Positions 12,059-24,612 of a DNA stretch of 64,000 nt are shown here, piece by piece (position 1 is the first letter of the stretch; every line of letters begins with the position of its first letter). The position numbers and the translations under genes are program-made. Location of the stretch: positions 8,326,349-8,390,348 of the forward strand of contig CM038726.1 in assembly GCA_021613375.1 (NCBI GenBank), given 5' to 3'. The stretch comes from Megaleporinus macrocephalus (Eukaryota > Chordata > Actinopteri > Characiformes > Anostomidae). The notes beneath the pieces were generated by a model that was not told where the DNA came from, made no database searches, and saw only the letters and a program-made list of their open reading frames with translations.

Positions 12059-12475
12059 ATGGAGATGCATCAGTCCACTCCAGCCCTGCTTCTACTTCTG
12101 TGTTCCATACTGCCCATTAATGGTCAAACAGAAGTTGAATTCATCAGAAAGCATATAAGACCTGGCATGACTTCAGGCCAGTGTAACCAAGAGATGTTAG
12201 TACTGAACGCTAACAAGCTAAAATGCAAACCAGTAAATACATTTATCATAGACATCATTGAAAATGTAAGGAAGGTCTGCACTAATGGAAAGAACTTGGG
12301 AAAAAACTACTTTCAAAGCAACAAGAACTTCCAAAAAGTTGTTTGTCGTTTAATTAATATTGCTGATAAACCACCCAAATGTGAATACAAGAGAGAGACT
12401 GTAACAGAACCCATCCGTGTGACTTGTGACCAGAATCATCGGCCAGTGCATTACGGACCGCCACGTGCAGGCTGA
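12059..12475 (+). CDS. Secreted RNase A superfamily ribonuclease (angiogenin/RNase-like)
   Basis: The product is a secreted pyrimidine-preferring endoribonuclease of 138 residues. Teleost members are linked to antimicrobial and angiogenic activity. Residues 1-23 form a signal peptide (Leu-rich core, cleavage likely after NGQ). The catalytic triad of the family is present: His32 in FIRKHI, Lys57 in the CKPVNTF signature, and His131 in PVHY near the C-terminus. Six cysteines (42, 56, 74, 96, 108, 123) fit the three-disulfide pattern of angiogenins and fish RNases rather than the four of pancreatic RNase A. The coding exon starts at an acceptor (CTCTTTACAG|, exon from 12,049), so the ATG at 12,059 is preferred over the upstream in-frame ATG at 12,002, which lies in the intron. 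An ATG two codons later is also possible. A dead paralogue lies at 7.7 kb. Orthology within the fish rnasel group cannot be settled from sequence alone. Confidence 0.9.
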   Translation: MEMHQSTPALLLLLCSILPINGQTEVEFIRKHIRPGMTSGQCNQEMLVLNANKLKCKPVNTFIIDIIENVRKVCTNGKNLGKNYFQSNKNFQKVVCRLINIADKPPKCEYKRETVTEPIRVTCDQNHRPVHYGPPRAG

Positions 12476-12693
12476 AGAATGGAGAAAGGTTGAATGGAAA
12501 ATTAAAATGATTTGAATTAATTGTTACACTTTTTTACCGTGACTAATTTAGTTGTGAACTGCTTGAGCATAAATTCATCTTGTTATTCTTTGTTCTTCCT
12601 GATTTTTTTTTTATTTTGAACGTTGTGATTTTACATGCTTGTCCTAAATTATACAGATTGAATCTGTTCTTGCTTATGGAAAACATATAATTC

Positions 12694-12699
12694 AATAAA
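12694..12699 (+). terminator. Poly(A) signal of the ribonuclease gene
   Basis: AATAAA lies 219 bp after the stop codon in AT-rich DNA, a normal 3' UTR length for this family. Confidence 0.7.
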
Positions 12700-13315
12700 A
12701 TCTATAATGATCATAACAAAGTCTATTAACCATAAACTGACCACCTGGTGATACTGTTCTGCAGGCCTCACTACTCGCTAGCTGATGCATATGCCTCACT
12801 CAAGTTTCTCTTTCTGATTATCAAGATACTAAAACACGTAACTGTGGTGCCTTATAGTTACAGTAGAGAAAAAAACAGTAATCTGATTACAGGTACATTA
12901 TATAGAGTCATAACCAGCAGAGTCACCTTCAAATGCAAACTCATCATCTTTCACTGAAATGCAGTTTTAATGATAAACGTGACACATGAGTAGAAAAAAA
13001 TAAGTTTTTAATTTAGGGGTATGGGGGCTGGCCGACACCAGGAGGGAGTCCTGAAAAGACCCTACACCTAGTAGCAGTTCTGCAGACTAATCTGAACTGA
13101 CAGTGAATTCTTTATTCTCCTTTGTTACGACATAAAATTAGTCAGTTTGTCTAAGTCCATTTTATGATAATCTTAATCTGAACTGACCTGACTGGACAGT
13201 CTGAAACAAGAAAAGAGCAAAGAGTTTTGTTTTTACATGTATCATTTGTTTCTTCTGTAATTTTCCAAATGATTAATGCTAAATGTTACTATGTGTGAAT
13301 GATCTTTACCATTAA

Positions 13316-13540
13316 CCCAGACTTGGGGGGGGGGGGGGGCAAAGGCTAAGGCTGGGTACACCATGGACAGTTCGCCAGTCCATCACATGGGCAATGCACA
13401 CACTCACACCTATGGCCACTTTAGAGTGACCAATCAACCCAACATGCATGTGTTTGAACTGTGCGAGGAAACCGGAGTACCCATGCACACTCCACACAGA
13501 TCGGCCCGGACCAGTAATCCAACCTAGATTAAGATATAAT
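13316..13540. repeat. Common dispersed teleost repeat with poly(G) start
   Basis: After a run of about 16 G the sequence reads GGTACACCATGGACAGTTCG, CCAGTCCATCACA, CACACTCACACCTATGGCCA, CATGCATGTGTTTG and GAGGAAACCGGAGTACCC. I recognise this word order as a very abundant dispersed repeat of ray-finned fishes. It is a fragment and non-coding. Confidence 0.6.
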
Positions 13541-13844
13541 ACACAATAACCATTTATCAAAAGAACCAACAGGGTTGTGTGACTTACAAAGGTAATTAAC
13601 TAAATATGTATATCTTATCTATAAGTAATGTGTAATGTAAAATCATTATAAAGTACAGAACATCATGAACAATTCATTAAATGAAAATGTTCAGCTTGGT
13701 CTTCACACAACTGAACAACTAAACTTTATGTTGAGTTAAACTGACTCTATTCAATTTGATTAAATGAGAATGTGTGGAATAATTTAATCAAGTTTATATA
13801 ACTACTGATTGATGGAGTAAGTGAGTGCTGGTGAGGGGAAAAAG

Positions 13845-14150
13845 GTTTTATCCTAAAACGTATTCTTACATTCAGGGAAGAGAGGCACATACAGGTGTAA
13901 CGCAAAATAATCTCAAAACTTTATCTTAATCCTTCATTTTAGACAGAGCACTGCAGCTACAGCACATTTGCTTGAAAGTTTTACCACCGTTCCTATTTGC
14001 ATCAGCAAAGTAAATACTATGAATGAATTCCTAGGAATGAATACTAATGAAGTGTCTACTTCTATAATCTGATTATTCAAATTTCATACCTAGTACTTCA
14101 GTTTGCGATTCATATTGGATGCCAGTCATCAGTCTGATCCCTGATATTTA
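13845..14150. repeat. Duplicated block C (right copy)
   Basis: Paralogue of 7,910-8,200 (landmarks given there). It lies downstream of the intact ribonuclease gene as the left copy lies downstream of the ribonuclease relic. Confidence 0.75.
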
Positions 14151-14689
14151 TTGAGGAACTCAATATTCCACATACATCTTTTGTGTGAAATATTTTAACA
14201 GGTATATTTATCTGCATTAAAAATGTAATGCCGGAAGTAGACAGTTTCCTCAAGACCATAGCTGTTATATTCTGTTTATGCAAAATAACATTATTGATTG
14301 ACTGGAAGCAGCAAAAAACATCATTTACTAGAACAATGTTTTGATCTAAGATGGGTTTAAGGGACACGAGATCCTCAGTTTTCATCCAAATACAGGATAA
14401 AAAATGATGGTTGGACATCTTAACGTTCAAGGCATTCAGATACAATGTAAATTATCTTATCCTATTAATGTAAGTGTAAATATGTTTGACATAAATATTT
14501 AAAAATGAATATTTTTATGTCATTAACAATAATGGGACAATGTCTGGAACTATCATTTTCAACTTTCCCTGTATTCTCATGAGGAAGCTATTTGTAATTG
14601 AATCACTTCACCTAACATAACTAAAATAGTATATGATGCTGTAAATACTCAATACTTGTTAACCCAACAGTAATATATACACCGCTGAC

Positions 14690-15035
14690 ATCACATCACA
14701 CACACTACAGTAACACTGACGTGGTGATGGTGTGTTAGTGTGTGTTGTGCTGGTACAAGCTGATCGGACACAGCAGTGTTTCTGGAGTTTGTCCGTTCAC
14801 TGTCCAATGAGACACTCCTACCTTACTGGTCCACCTTGTAGATGTATAGTCAGAGATGATAGGTCCTTGCATTGTTAATCTTCTAGTCCTTCATCAGTGG
14901 TCACAGGATGCTGCCCACAGGGCACTGCTGACTGGACAGTTTTGGCTGGTGGACTATTTTCAGTACAGCAGTGACACTGAGGTGTTTAAAAACTCCAGCA
15001 GCACTGCTGTTTCTGATCCACTTACATCTGCTGCT
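14690..15035. mobile_element. Foldback repeat with long inverted ends
   Basis: The left part reads ACACAGCAGTGTTTCTGGAG and the right part reads CTCCAGCAGCACTGCTGTTT, near-complementary arms. Between them lie GTCCACCTTGTAGATGTA, CCTTCATCAGTGGTCACAGG and GGTGGACTATTTTCAGTA. I recognise these phrases as a widespread otophysan/teleost palindromic repeat. It has no coding capacity. Confidence 0.6.
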
Positions 15036-15458
15036 AATAAATAATACTAATACTCAGTCTAACTCTAAGTAGAAGTCAGAAAGGGGTCAAATGGGAGGGG
15101 CAAGTTTGGGGTGTCAACATTAAGGGGGGTTGATAGGTTGCCCCCTTGGGGGGTGATTGGTATCACCTTAAAGGCAGGAGACACATGCTCATTTAAATAT
15201 AAACAAAGGATGGGGGGTGATCAACTCTCTGAAGAGAAAGGGTAGTATGAGATGGTAATAGCAAAAGTTAGAATTATTTCTCTCACCCGACTGGCTGTAA
15301 CCAGGAGCGATAGTTCAGCAGAGTAGCCCTGGCTGTGCTTAGATTGGCTTCAGCTGGCTTGGCTAGACTTAACTTGACTTAACTTTAGCAGAACTTGGTT
15401 TGGTAGCATTTGACCTGGCTTTGCTTGGATTGGACTGGGCTTTGGCTTTTATCCTAAT

Positions 15459-16411
15459 TAGAGATGGAAGGATCGATCGGCTATGTGTTGGTATTGGGCG
15501 ATTTTTAATCAAAATATGTGACCGGTGATTGGCCGATATTTTTCAATTCAGCCGATCCCGAGAGCCGTTCGATGGCGTTAAACAAATGAGCCTAATTTCT
15601 GTATTTCCAGTTAGCGTTTCATTCAGGAAGAGGAGCCCTCCGGCCAGCTTCCTACAATTCCTATCTGAACCACTAGGTGGAAATACATACCCTTTCATTT
15701 TCCACAGACTGACTAAAGCAGCGGCCTCGCGAGAAATCCATGCACTGGTAGAAAACATGTTGTCTGTCTGGCAGTGTTTACCGTATGTGACGCAGACTCA
15801 TCCAGAACGTTTTTAAAATGTGTAAAATCAGCGTGTCTTGTTGAGGAACCAAGACATTTAACACTACTAACCTGATACAGCACTGCACGCAGCTGAATAC
15901 AGTAAGTATCAGCAAACAGCTGATTTGAGGTTCAGAGCTAGAACGCACAGCTAACACAAAACAAATAACCCAGAACACCGTGCAGACCAGATCTGACCGG
16001 TACGAACAGTACAGCAGCAACAATTCAAGATCTACATTTAATGATTACAGATTGTCCTTTAAAATAACAGAGTCTGTGTTTAATGACTTCAGTTTTGACT
16101 GTATTTATTTAATGTAACTTTTCGTTTTAAATTAAGGGTCTAAATTTAATAATTGGGGACATTTGATTAATTTACTTTGTTTATTTACTGTTAATTTTTT
16201 TTTAAATATTATGCTGTTTCACATGAGCTTGTTAAAAATGGTTATAAACCAGTTTCAACCATGTTTCATGACTTGCTTGCGCTAATAACTATATGTAGCC
16301 CTGCCGTGGCATATAGCCCTGCCCCCTATCGGTATCGGCTATCGGCCGATCGCGCTGAAAGGTGATCGGCGATCGCAATCAGCCTCAGAAACGCTGATCG
16401 GTCAATCTCTA
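15459..16411. mobile_element. Non-autonomous hAT-like element
   Basis: The ends are inverted: TAGAGATGGAAGGATCGATC at the left and, reading inward from the right end, TAGAGATTGACCGATCAG. The flanking octamers ATCCTAAT (15,451-15,458) and ATTCTAAC (16,412-16,419) agree at six of eight positions, consistent with an aged 8-bp hAT target duplication. Repeated GGCCGATC/GATCGGC motifs near both ends are typical of this type of fish hAT element. About 0.95 kb with no transposase. Confidence 0.7.
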
Positions 16412-16419
16412 ATTCTAAC

Positions 16420-18081
16420 CAACTGGAGAGATAAGAGGCTTGGTAGGAATGCACAGAGGTAGGTACAAACGGACTTGACTTCACTGGACTAAAGGCAAGA
16501 GGCTTGATTTGAACGTGAGGTTTGGATGTGAGGGGTATAAGTAGGGCAAGGGAGATAATTAACAGGTGGCTGAAACAAGGGTCAGGTGCAGTGAATTCTA
16601 GGCTTTTCAGAATTCAGGGAACAGAGACCCCTGGTGGCGCTGAGCAGAAATGCTTACAGGTATCAGGGTGTGTACCATCCTGAACATGGATCGCCGAAAG
16701 CTGAGGAGAGAGTCACCTCAGGAAACGTTTGTAATTCTTTGTAAGAAAATAAAAGAAATTATCTGCCAATATATTGAGATAATTTAACCAAATTCACTTC
16801 AAACAAGTCAAATATGCCCAGAAATAAGTTAAATGATCTTATTTAACCTACAAATTATCTGACAATAATCTCAAAATGAGAAATATTCTACACTGTACTT
16901 TTTATTCCCGACTGTATTCCTGTTCATCCCTTAAATTCGTTCCAAAGGAAAGCCGGGAAACTGAAAGGGAGGAAACCGGCCACACAATGAAAAGATCAGA
17001 AACACCACCACTGCAGCTCAGTTAGAGACTGGAGCTCATCTGTTGATGTACAGTTTGTGTGGCGTGTCCGCTGCATGAGTTTAGTTCTGTCCTAGGACCT
17101 GAGAAAATTCCTTGGATACTGATGTCCTGCTTCCCAAGACTGGAGTCTAATCTCTGTACACGTCCACACAGCTTTCCAAGTGCGGCTGATTGTCCCGGTC
17201 TGGATGAGTTTCTATTCCGGGTGTAGACGCCGTACAAGCTGCAGCATTTAAGGTGGAACGTTAGATTAAGAATCTGGCGAATAGGAACTTCAGTCTGGTT
17301 TAAAGATGAACATCAACCATGTAGCTCTGACAGTTCAGTTTGTTGGGAAGGAATGAAAAGTACCGACATTCCCTTCACAGCCTGGAACGCTGGATTTCTC
17401 CACATAGTCCACCAGGTTGCTGTTGTGGTTGTATGTAATTGTTGGGGTGTAAATATTAATGAGTCTGTTACGTAACAGTTCAGGATTTAGAGCTCAGCCA
17501 GTTTTATCATCTCTCTCTATTGTAAAAGCAGGATTTGTGTTTGAAGGGGGAACAGCAGTGTTTGAGGTTTAGGGTATGTACAGTTCTATGTACTGAACTT
17601 CTTATTCAGTGAGAATGACAGTGTTAGATATACTGAGTAGATTTAAGATCATTTCACTAAATCAATTTCAAAATATACCAAATACTAAATATACCAAATA
17701 CTAAATATACCAAAGATAAAAACTAAATAACGTTTACAACAAAAACATTCATTTCAGATTTACAGTCTAAGATCTCAAATATTGAACAACACAGAACACT
17801 TTGCAGTGGACAGAGTGGATAGTAGAATCATGTCTATGTTTGTAGTGATTTAGGGGTCTTATCAGAACCCCCTTTTAAAGTGGTAATAAAAAACATTAAA
17901 AAAAACTTCTTGTTCTGTAAAGAACCTTTTATAAAAGCATTGTTCTTCATAGAACCATTGATGGTACTAGAAAAGCGTATGTCTCCCAGTGACTCATTTC
18001 ATAAACATACAGTTTATTCAATTTTTTACAGTTATTAACAAATATTTCTTATTATTGGCTTCACTTTTTCATACGTCTCCT
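16420..18081. other. Repeat-derived non-coding DNA
   Basis: Contains an LTR-like stretch near 16,500-16,660 (GGGTATAAGTAGGGC, GACCCCTGGTGGCGCTGAGC), a lone arm of the TTTAAGGTGGAAC hairpin family near 17,247, and a short tandem of ATATACCAAATACTAA units near 17,676-17,715. No gene is supported. Confidence 0.4.
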
Positions 18082-19215
18082 ATGTTTATCTGTGTAGTAC
18101 AGAAGTCTGTGTGGACTAAACTCTACAGAAGTACAGAAACCGTATTACTCTGGATTTGTACTGTGAGGCTGATAACAGTGTGAGTTGCAGATCTTTATCT
18201 TCAAAGAGAGTGAGGATCTGGACCTGCCAGTGGGCCTCAAGTTCGGCTGAGACACCTGAGAGTGCCGGACTTCCACTACAGGACAGCATTAATGAGTATT
18301 AAATATACACATCTCAGCTAACATTACTACTGTTATCACTCTTATCAACACTTTGAGACTCACAATAAAGTTCTGAATATTTAGTTGTTCAGCAAAGTGA
18401 TAGAAATAAATGTGGAATCAACAGCAGAGAATCAGGGAATATTACACTGTAGATACTGAGAACTTTATAAAAGCTCGTTCAGTTTCTTATCAATGAGTGT
18501 TTCTAATGCAGAGAACTGCTGACACTGATGTAGGAACAGTTTTATTCACTTTTACAGTAACCGTCTACACGCCTTTAGAATACTGTATACATACTGTAAT
18601 ATAAAATCTTTATACTTCTATTAAACTGAGAGTTGTTCTACATTGACATCTAACGAGTGTCTGTTTTACTTCACACATTAATTTTATAATATAGTTAATA
18701 AAGAAGTATTTATGGTTTAAAGACTGAATATTTTATTTGAAATTACTGGGTACATTTGAAAAGTTTCTCCTAAATATATAGAAGGTTACTGTATTCTGAA
18801 TACTGTCTTCTCAAAATGTAAGATGGACATAATAGACACTTGATTTCATGGATAAACTGGTCCAGATATCACATCCTTGATTTTATTTTTAATATATACT
18901 TTGTTGGAGGTGGACTCGTACAAGAAAATATCAGTAGTACTGTACTGTCTGTTTAATAGCATGAGCAATTCTCAGGTATCACATTTCTCATACAAACATC
19001 TGCCCTCTGCTCTTCTGAGTTTGAGGTAATGTTAACTGAGTTTGTCTGACAAGTTTGGATTCATCCAGAAGTTAAACTCTGAAAGAGAAAACAAGTTCTT
19101 TTACTTCAGTATGCATTAAACAGATTGTTAGTTCAATAGTTGCCCAGTCAGAGACGAGGCAGAGACTTTGCAGTAAATGGACATATTTTGTTCCTTGTAG
19201 AGGATCTTTACTTAC
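18082..19215. repeat. Duplicated blocks A and B (right copy, uninterrupted)
   Basis: 18,082-18,206 matches 771-895; 18,209-18,345 matches 1,363-1,454 with gaps; 18,350-18,410 and 18,860-19,130 match 5,477-5,790. Because A runs directly into B here, this copy is the empty site that defines the 1,455-5,476 insertion. No coding function seen. Confidence 0.7.
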
Positions 19216-20900
19216 TTTTACTTAAAGTAAGTACTTTTACTTAAAGACTTTGAACCCCTCTCTGGGTTTATCCCAATGAAGCACCTGGAAGGTACAGCAG
19301 TATAAAATAGCAATCAGTTGATGACTTTTAGAGTGATTCAGGAAATGAAGCACGCACAAGAAGAAAAAGCCAGATATAAGAAACAGTGTGTCCTACCTCT
19401 GAATTAACTCCAAAGTACAAGAGGCATCCTGGTACTGCAAGTTGAACACATAGTACATTGCAAACAAAGTTGCAAGCCCGGTCAAGAATGCAGGCAGGAT
19501 GCCCTCACAAATAACACAACCCTCAAGATTAATCATCCATCCTTGAATGACCAGCTCCGTTCCTTGTATAAAAAAATCATTGTTTTAACTAACAAGGACA
19601 CACTGTGCCATTAAAGCAAAGCGTCAACACTTCTTTTGCACTGCCAAACAGTGAGTGGGTGTGTGATTGTGAGTTAATGAATGTGAGTGCATGAGTGAGA
19701 GTGAGGTGAGTGAGTGTCAGTTTTGCACAGAATAGTCAAGTAGTCTACTTTATTGCACAGTGATGTCGGTTTAAGCTTGATGTCAACTATTCACTGATCA
19801 TGTACTGACACTAAAAAAGGTGCCTCAGAGAAGAGAAGAGGTGAGAAGCCTGGTGATTTCAGGGTCCATATCGCTGGTTTCCTGAAGGTTAATGAGATCC
19901 AGGTCTCATTGGAAAGGGCATGTTCCACTCTGTAGTTTGGCTTCATTATGAATTTTGAAAGTTTTAAAGTTTTGAAGTCACTTCTAGAATAGTTTTATTC
20001 ATGACATCATCAGTGATTACTCAACAACAACTTGACTTTCATCACGTAACTGTCAAATAAAAAAAAATCATTGTGCACCCCTAATGATAGAGTGTCACAG
20101 CAAATGAATGTCAGTGTGAGTGAGTGTATGTGAATGAGTGAACATGAGTGAGGGAGTAGTATGCAAAAGTCTTAGGCAGTCAAGAAACAGATTATTAGGT
20201 CCTATTTACATACCAAGAAGTATCAAATGAGGACATCTGCTGCTGCAGCACTAGGCTGAAGAAAACGAAAAGTTTCTTGTCCTTAGTATGACACTAATAT
20301 TAATCATAAATGTTTACAAAAGAAAAACAAAAACTCACATCTGCATAAAACATGAGCCCATTGGTATTCTCTCGAAAGTATTTAGGCAACTAGTGTATAG
20401 TGTACTAGTTTGAGCTTAACTATGAGAATCCAGCAGATTCTCATAGTTAACACAGCAAATTTTCCCTAGTGGTCTAAGTTTATAAACACCTATGTCAGGA
20501 AGACACACAGCCTAGTGCTTCGCTGTAATAAAATGTACTGCAAAACCCTCATGAATGAGAATTACTTTAAGTTTTCCCACTACAAGGGCTTCTTCTTGAT
20601 CAATTATCAAAATATACATGTCATATCATCAGCTATCTCAGTTTTGAGACTCTCAAAAGTTGAGATGTGAAACTATGTATCTAATCTCATCATTATAGTC
20701 CCCTAAAAAGAACGCTTTTGTCCATAGAAACTTCTGCTGGAAAAAAAATTCCAGCAAAAATAAGTGCCTGCAATATTTGATGTCTTTCTGCTAGAGCTCC
20801 ACAAAGATTCTTAAAGTGGTGCAATTTTCTGTCACATTGCTTAAAACACGTTTGCTCTCAAATCCTAATGTCCATAGACATATAAGAGGATGGTGGATGA
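19216..20900. other. Non-coding, partly low-complexity DNA
   Basis: Contains GAGTGAGTG-rich low-complexity stretches near 19,650-19,730 and 20,110-20,160. The phrase TGCAAAAGTCTTAGGCA near 20,163 resembles the terminus of a Tc1-like fish element but I see no matching other end. No gene is supported. Confidence 0.4.
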
Positions 20901-22620
20901 TCAGCTCAGGATAATGACTAAGGTAATGATGCTTGGGTTTTAGTGGTTAATTGGTAAAGAATTGCCATTGAGGATACAGATATTCCTCTATTTGAACTCC
21001 TAAATAGGCTACTTGGCCAGTAAAAAATAACTGGTGCACATATGAGCTCAGCAATCTCTCTTAATTGCAACACCAGTCTCTATATTTCACTGTCACTTGG
21101 ATTACTGACTTTGTCTCCGATTAAGACCAGCAGCATTCTGAGCAAACACCAGTTTTGTATAGCATGGCCAGGTAGCTTTTCTCCCCCTGCACTAACCTCA
21201 CTTGGTTTGTTATTACTATCAATACCCAAGAACTTCAACTGATTCATTCGTTGATTCAGTTCTCTATATGTGAATTGCTTGTCCACTGTTACAAGATGAC
21301 AAATGTATAATGCCAAATCAGAGAACACAACCCCTTCAAAAAGGTCATGGCCAAGACATGGAGGTAATCCTGGCTGACAGACATGAAAATAGCTGAGCTC
21401 ATTAAACACAGAGTCAAATTTGACACCACTACTGGAACTTCAAGCTGCATTAGTACTCAGAGACTGGATGTGGTCTCTATGTAACTGCACTGTTCGCTTA
21501 CTGCCTTTGAAAAGAGGATCTGCTTGAAATGGTGCTCTTTTGATGGTACAAAATCCACAGAAGTACTCAATCTTACTAAAGTTCTCTATGAATCCTCCTA
21601 TATTATGCGCACACAGATTATCCCCAATAATAGAACACAATGTACCCTTGCAAACCTGTCCATCAGAAAAAGTAATGCCACTCACCTCTAGATCTTTAAT
21701 ATCCTGTATCAGGGCACCCAGGACTTTCTCTTGGCCAAAATGCTTAAAATCCTGTTCTTGGCAAAGTAGAACAAGTTGCAGTTAATCAATGCTTGATCTA
21801 TGATGTGGTACAACATCTGCTAGGGTAGCAAAGTATTATGTGTTTCTTCTTCCCAGATCCCAGAGGGTTGGCTACTTCTAATGCATCCTGATATAGGATC
21901 AATCCAAATGAAGCCTCTGCCTGAAAAAATACATTTTCTAACATGTTTTTTCCATCCCAAACATTCTGAAAGATATCTTTAGCTTGGAATGGTGTGGGCA
22001 CTAGTTTATGATGTTCACAAACATCAATCTGAAATAGAGATTCAATAGTTGCTTTGATTGGAACATACTGTGCAAAACATTATTTGCCTGCCTCATTCTG
22101 CCCCAGACAAACTGGAACTGGCTCAGTGTAATTGAATTTATTTCAATTTCAGTTTCAGTGTGTGAGAATTGCAACTTCGAAAGAGATCTTTGGTTTATAC
22201 TACGTCAATAACCGCACTTATGTCAGCTTCATGAACCCCAAGTGTAACTGGCTTATGTCATGTATTTCTTGCAGATGTTCAACAGTTGTTTGTATAACAG
22301 TGGATGGGAGGAAACATTTGGCTTGCAGTTTTAGATAAAACTGGGCTAAACATCTCAAGAATACAGCTTCATGAATGTTTCTGGGCAGACCTCTTCAGCG
22401 CTTTCCTCAACATGAGAAATATCAGACTATCAGACTGCTCTGCAGCAAAGTAGCAGTCAGGGATTAAAATTGAGTCAACAAGATGTTGTTCACTACAATC
22501 TTTGTGCTTCCTAGATATGTAGGAAGTAAAGGTAGATACAACTGCAAACTTTCTGTCACACAAATGGACAGGATACTTCTTTTCCCTCCCTAATGTGTGT
22601 TTCTAAATGAGCAAAAAAAG
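20900..22620 (-). pseudogene. Broken transposon-encoded gene (zinc-finger-like N-terminus)
   Basis: Minus-strand pieces in different frames read in a consistent order: a zinc-finger-like start (RKFAVVSTFTSYISRKH near 22,500-22,560), FLPSTVIQTTVE and VTLGVHEADISAVI near 22,190-22,320, LILYQDALEVANPLG near 21,870-21,900, CSIIGDNLCAHNIGGF and YFCGFCTIKRAPF near 21,550-21,650, then HVCQPGLPPCLGHDLFEGV and LPGHAIQNWCLLRMLLVLIG in 21,120-21,385. I recognise this order from a large family of uncharacterised teleost predicted proteins that behave as repeats. I believe it is a transposase but cannot name the superfamily. At least four frame breaks make this copy dead. Confidence 0.55.
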
Positions 22621-23450
22621 TTCTTAAAATGTTCACACCTGATATCACAAAAATCAAGAGGACAGGTCAAGTTCAATATGGCAAACGACCTAGATGTAAT
22701 GGCTAACTTTTGTTTATGTCAAAATTTGTGTGTTTAAATGCTGATAATTTTTGCAAGGTTCTTTTACAATCTGCAAAACCACAATTAAAGGCTACATTGG
22801 CGACATACCTGTGAATTCACTTGTGCCGAACATGTGCCTCAGCTCTACTATCTTCATGTCCACAAAACCTGGAAAATCATTTTAAAATTAGAATGTCACG
22901 CATCCAAATGAAAATTACAAGAATGATTTATAAACAGAAGACATTAACAATTTACATACCAATATCAGTTTGAGTGACTATTAGCAGCAGTTATGTATGT
23001 TAGAATTAAGAATGGCAAATATCAGCTAAGTTAACTAAAGAAATGATTCTACTTGTGCAACTTTAGAACATACTTAATCTATCAATGATTAATGACTCTC
23101 ATACAAGGCAAAAAAAAAGCAACTCATCACAGTGAGCAACGTTTTTGGTTATGGTAAAATAAATAGTGAACAGGAGCTTTTAAAGAAAATACTGTACTGT
23201 AGTTTAAAAACAATTCAGTGTCAATTCAGTTATACTTACAAACTCAGGATTTGCATCAGCAAACTAGTCAGCTAGTCAACTTATGTCATCATGCTGCTAA
23301 TATTAGTCAGGTTAAGACTATATATACTTTCTCATCTAATGTTTGGGATTTTCTCTATATATCAATAATGATTTTAACAGGCAGCAAAGCAAAATATATT
23401 TAATTAAAGTAACAATTGCCTTTTTAATGCTGAACCACAGAAAAATAGAA
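22621..23450. other. AT-rich non-coding DNA
   Basis: No gene, RNA or clear repeat is seen between the broken transposon gene and the minisatellite. Confidence 0.45.
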
Positions 23451-23454
23451 ATGT

Positions 23455-23960
23455 TCTGTTGCTGAAATAGAAGCACTGGTTCTATCGCTGAAATAGAAAC
23501 ACTGATTGGTTCTATCGCAGAAATAGAAACACTGATTGGTTCTTTTGCTGAAATAGAAACACTGATTAGTTCTGTTGCTAAAATAGAAACACTGATTGGT
23601 TCTTTCTCTAAAGTAGAAACACTGACTGGTTATGTTGCTGAAATAGAAACACTGATTGGTTCTTTTGCTGAAATAGAAACACTGATTGGTTCTGTTGCTG
23701 AAATAGAAACACTGATTGGTTCTGTTGTTGAAATAGAAACACTGATTGGTTCTGTTGCTGAAATAGAAACACTGATTGGTTCTGTTGCTGAAATAGAAAC
23801 ACTAATTGGTTCTGTTACTGAAATAGAAACACTTGATTGGTTCTGTTACTGAAATAGAAACACTGATTGTTTTTTTCTCTGAAGTAAAAACACTGATTGG
23901 TTCTACTCCTGAAATAGAAACACTGATTGGTTCTTTTGCGAAAATAGAAGCTCTTAATGA
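23455..23960. repeat. 30-bp minisatellite
   Basis: About 17 tandem copies of a 30-bp unit (GAAATAGAAACACTGATTGG followed by TTCTGTTGCT). The unit is a multiple of three, so it produces an apparent FLFQQQNQSV repeat protein on the minus strand. There is no start context, splice site or conservation signal, so that frame is not a gene. Confidence 0.9.
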
Positions 23961-24289
23961 TTCTGTGCAGTTCAGGTGAAGTTCAGGAAGTTGTTTTTTT
24001 AATCTATTTTTATCTCAAGGCCCTCAGTGAACTTTTCCAGGCCTGGAAAACCATGTTTCTACATTCCAGGACTTGTCCAGGATTTACAAGACTGTATGAA
24101 ACCTGGTGTAAAACTATGAGACACTGAACAATGTTTTAGCACCAACATGTAAAAAGCCATAACAGAGATGGTTAATTACTGAATTTATTAATAGCCAAAA
24201 CTTTTAAGGTGTGTAGATTATGTAGACACCAATTATGCAATCCATAAAGAAAAATATGACATCAGCAAAATTAGTTCTCATATTAAACT

Positions 24290-24295
24290 TTTATT
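24290..24295 (-). terminator. Poly(A) signal for the GIMAP-type gene
   Basis: TTTATT on the plus strand is AATAAA on the minus strand, about 320 nt beyond the stop codon at 24,613. It is the best-placed signal for the end of this transcript. Confidence 0.5.
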
Positions 24296-24612
24296 ATACA
24301 ATTGTTTCCTAATTTAAACATAAATCACAAATATAGAAATACAGTAAACGTGTACAGTGCATAATGTATAATCACAGTAATATTAAATACAGTAACACTG
24401 CACTAATACAGTAATATACTGTATAATCACAGTAATATTAAATACAGTAACACTGCAGTGATACAGTAATATACTGTATAATAACAGTAATATTAATGTA
24501 GTAACTGAAGGGAATTGAGAGGAACATTCAGTCATTCTGTTCTCACCTCTATCAGCTGCTACTATCAGTCAGATCAGTACATTTACTAGAACTGAAAGTC
24601 AGTCAGTAGTTC

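Noticed and set aside
23608..23802. FLFQQQNQSV repeat protein
   Set aside because: Product of the 30-bp minisatellite with no gene context.
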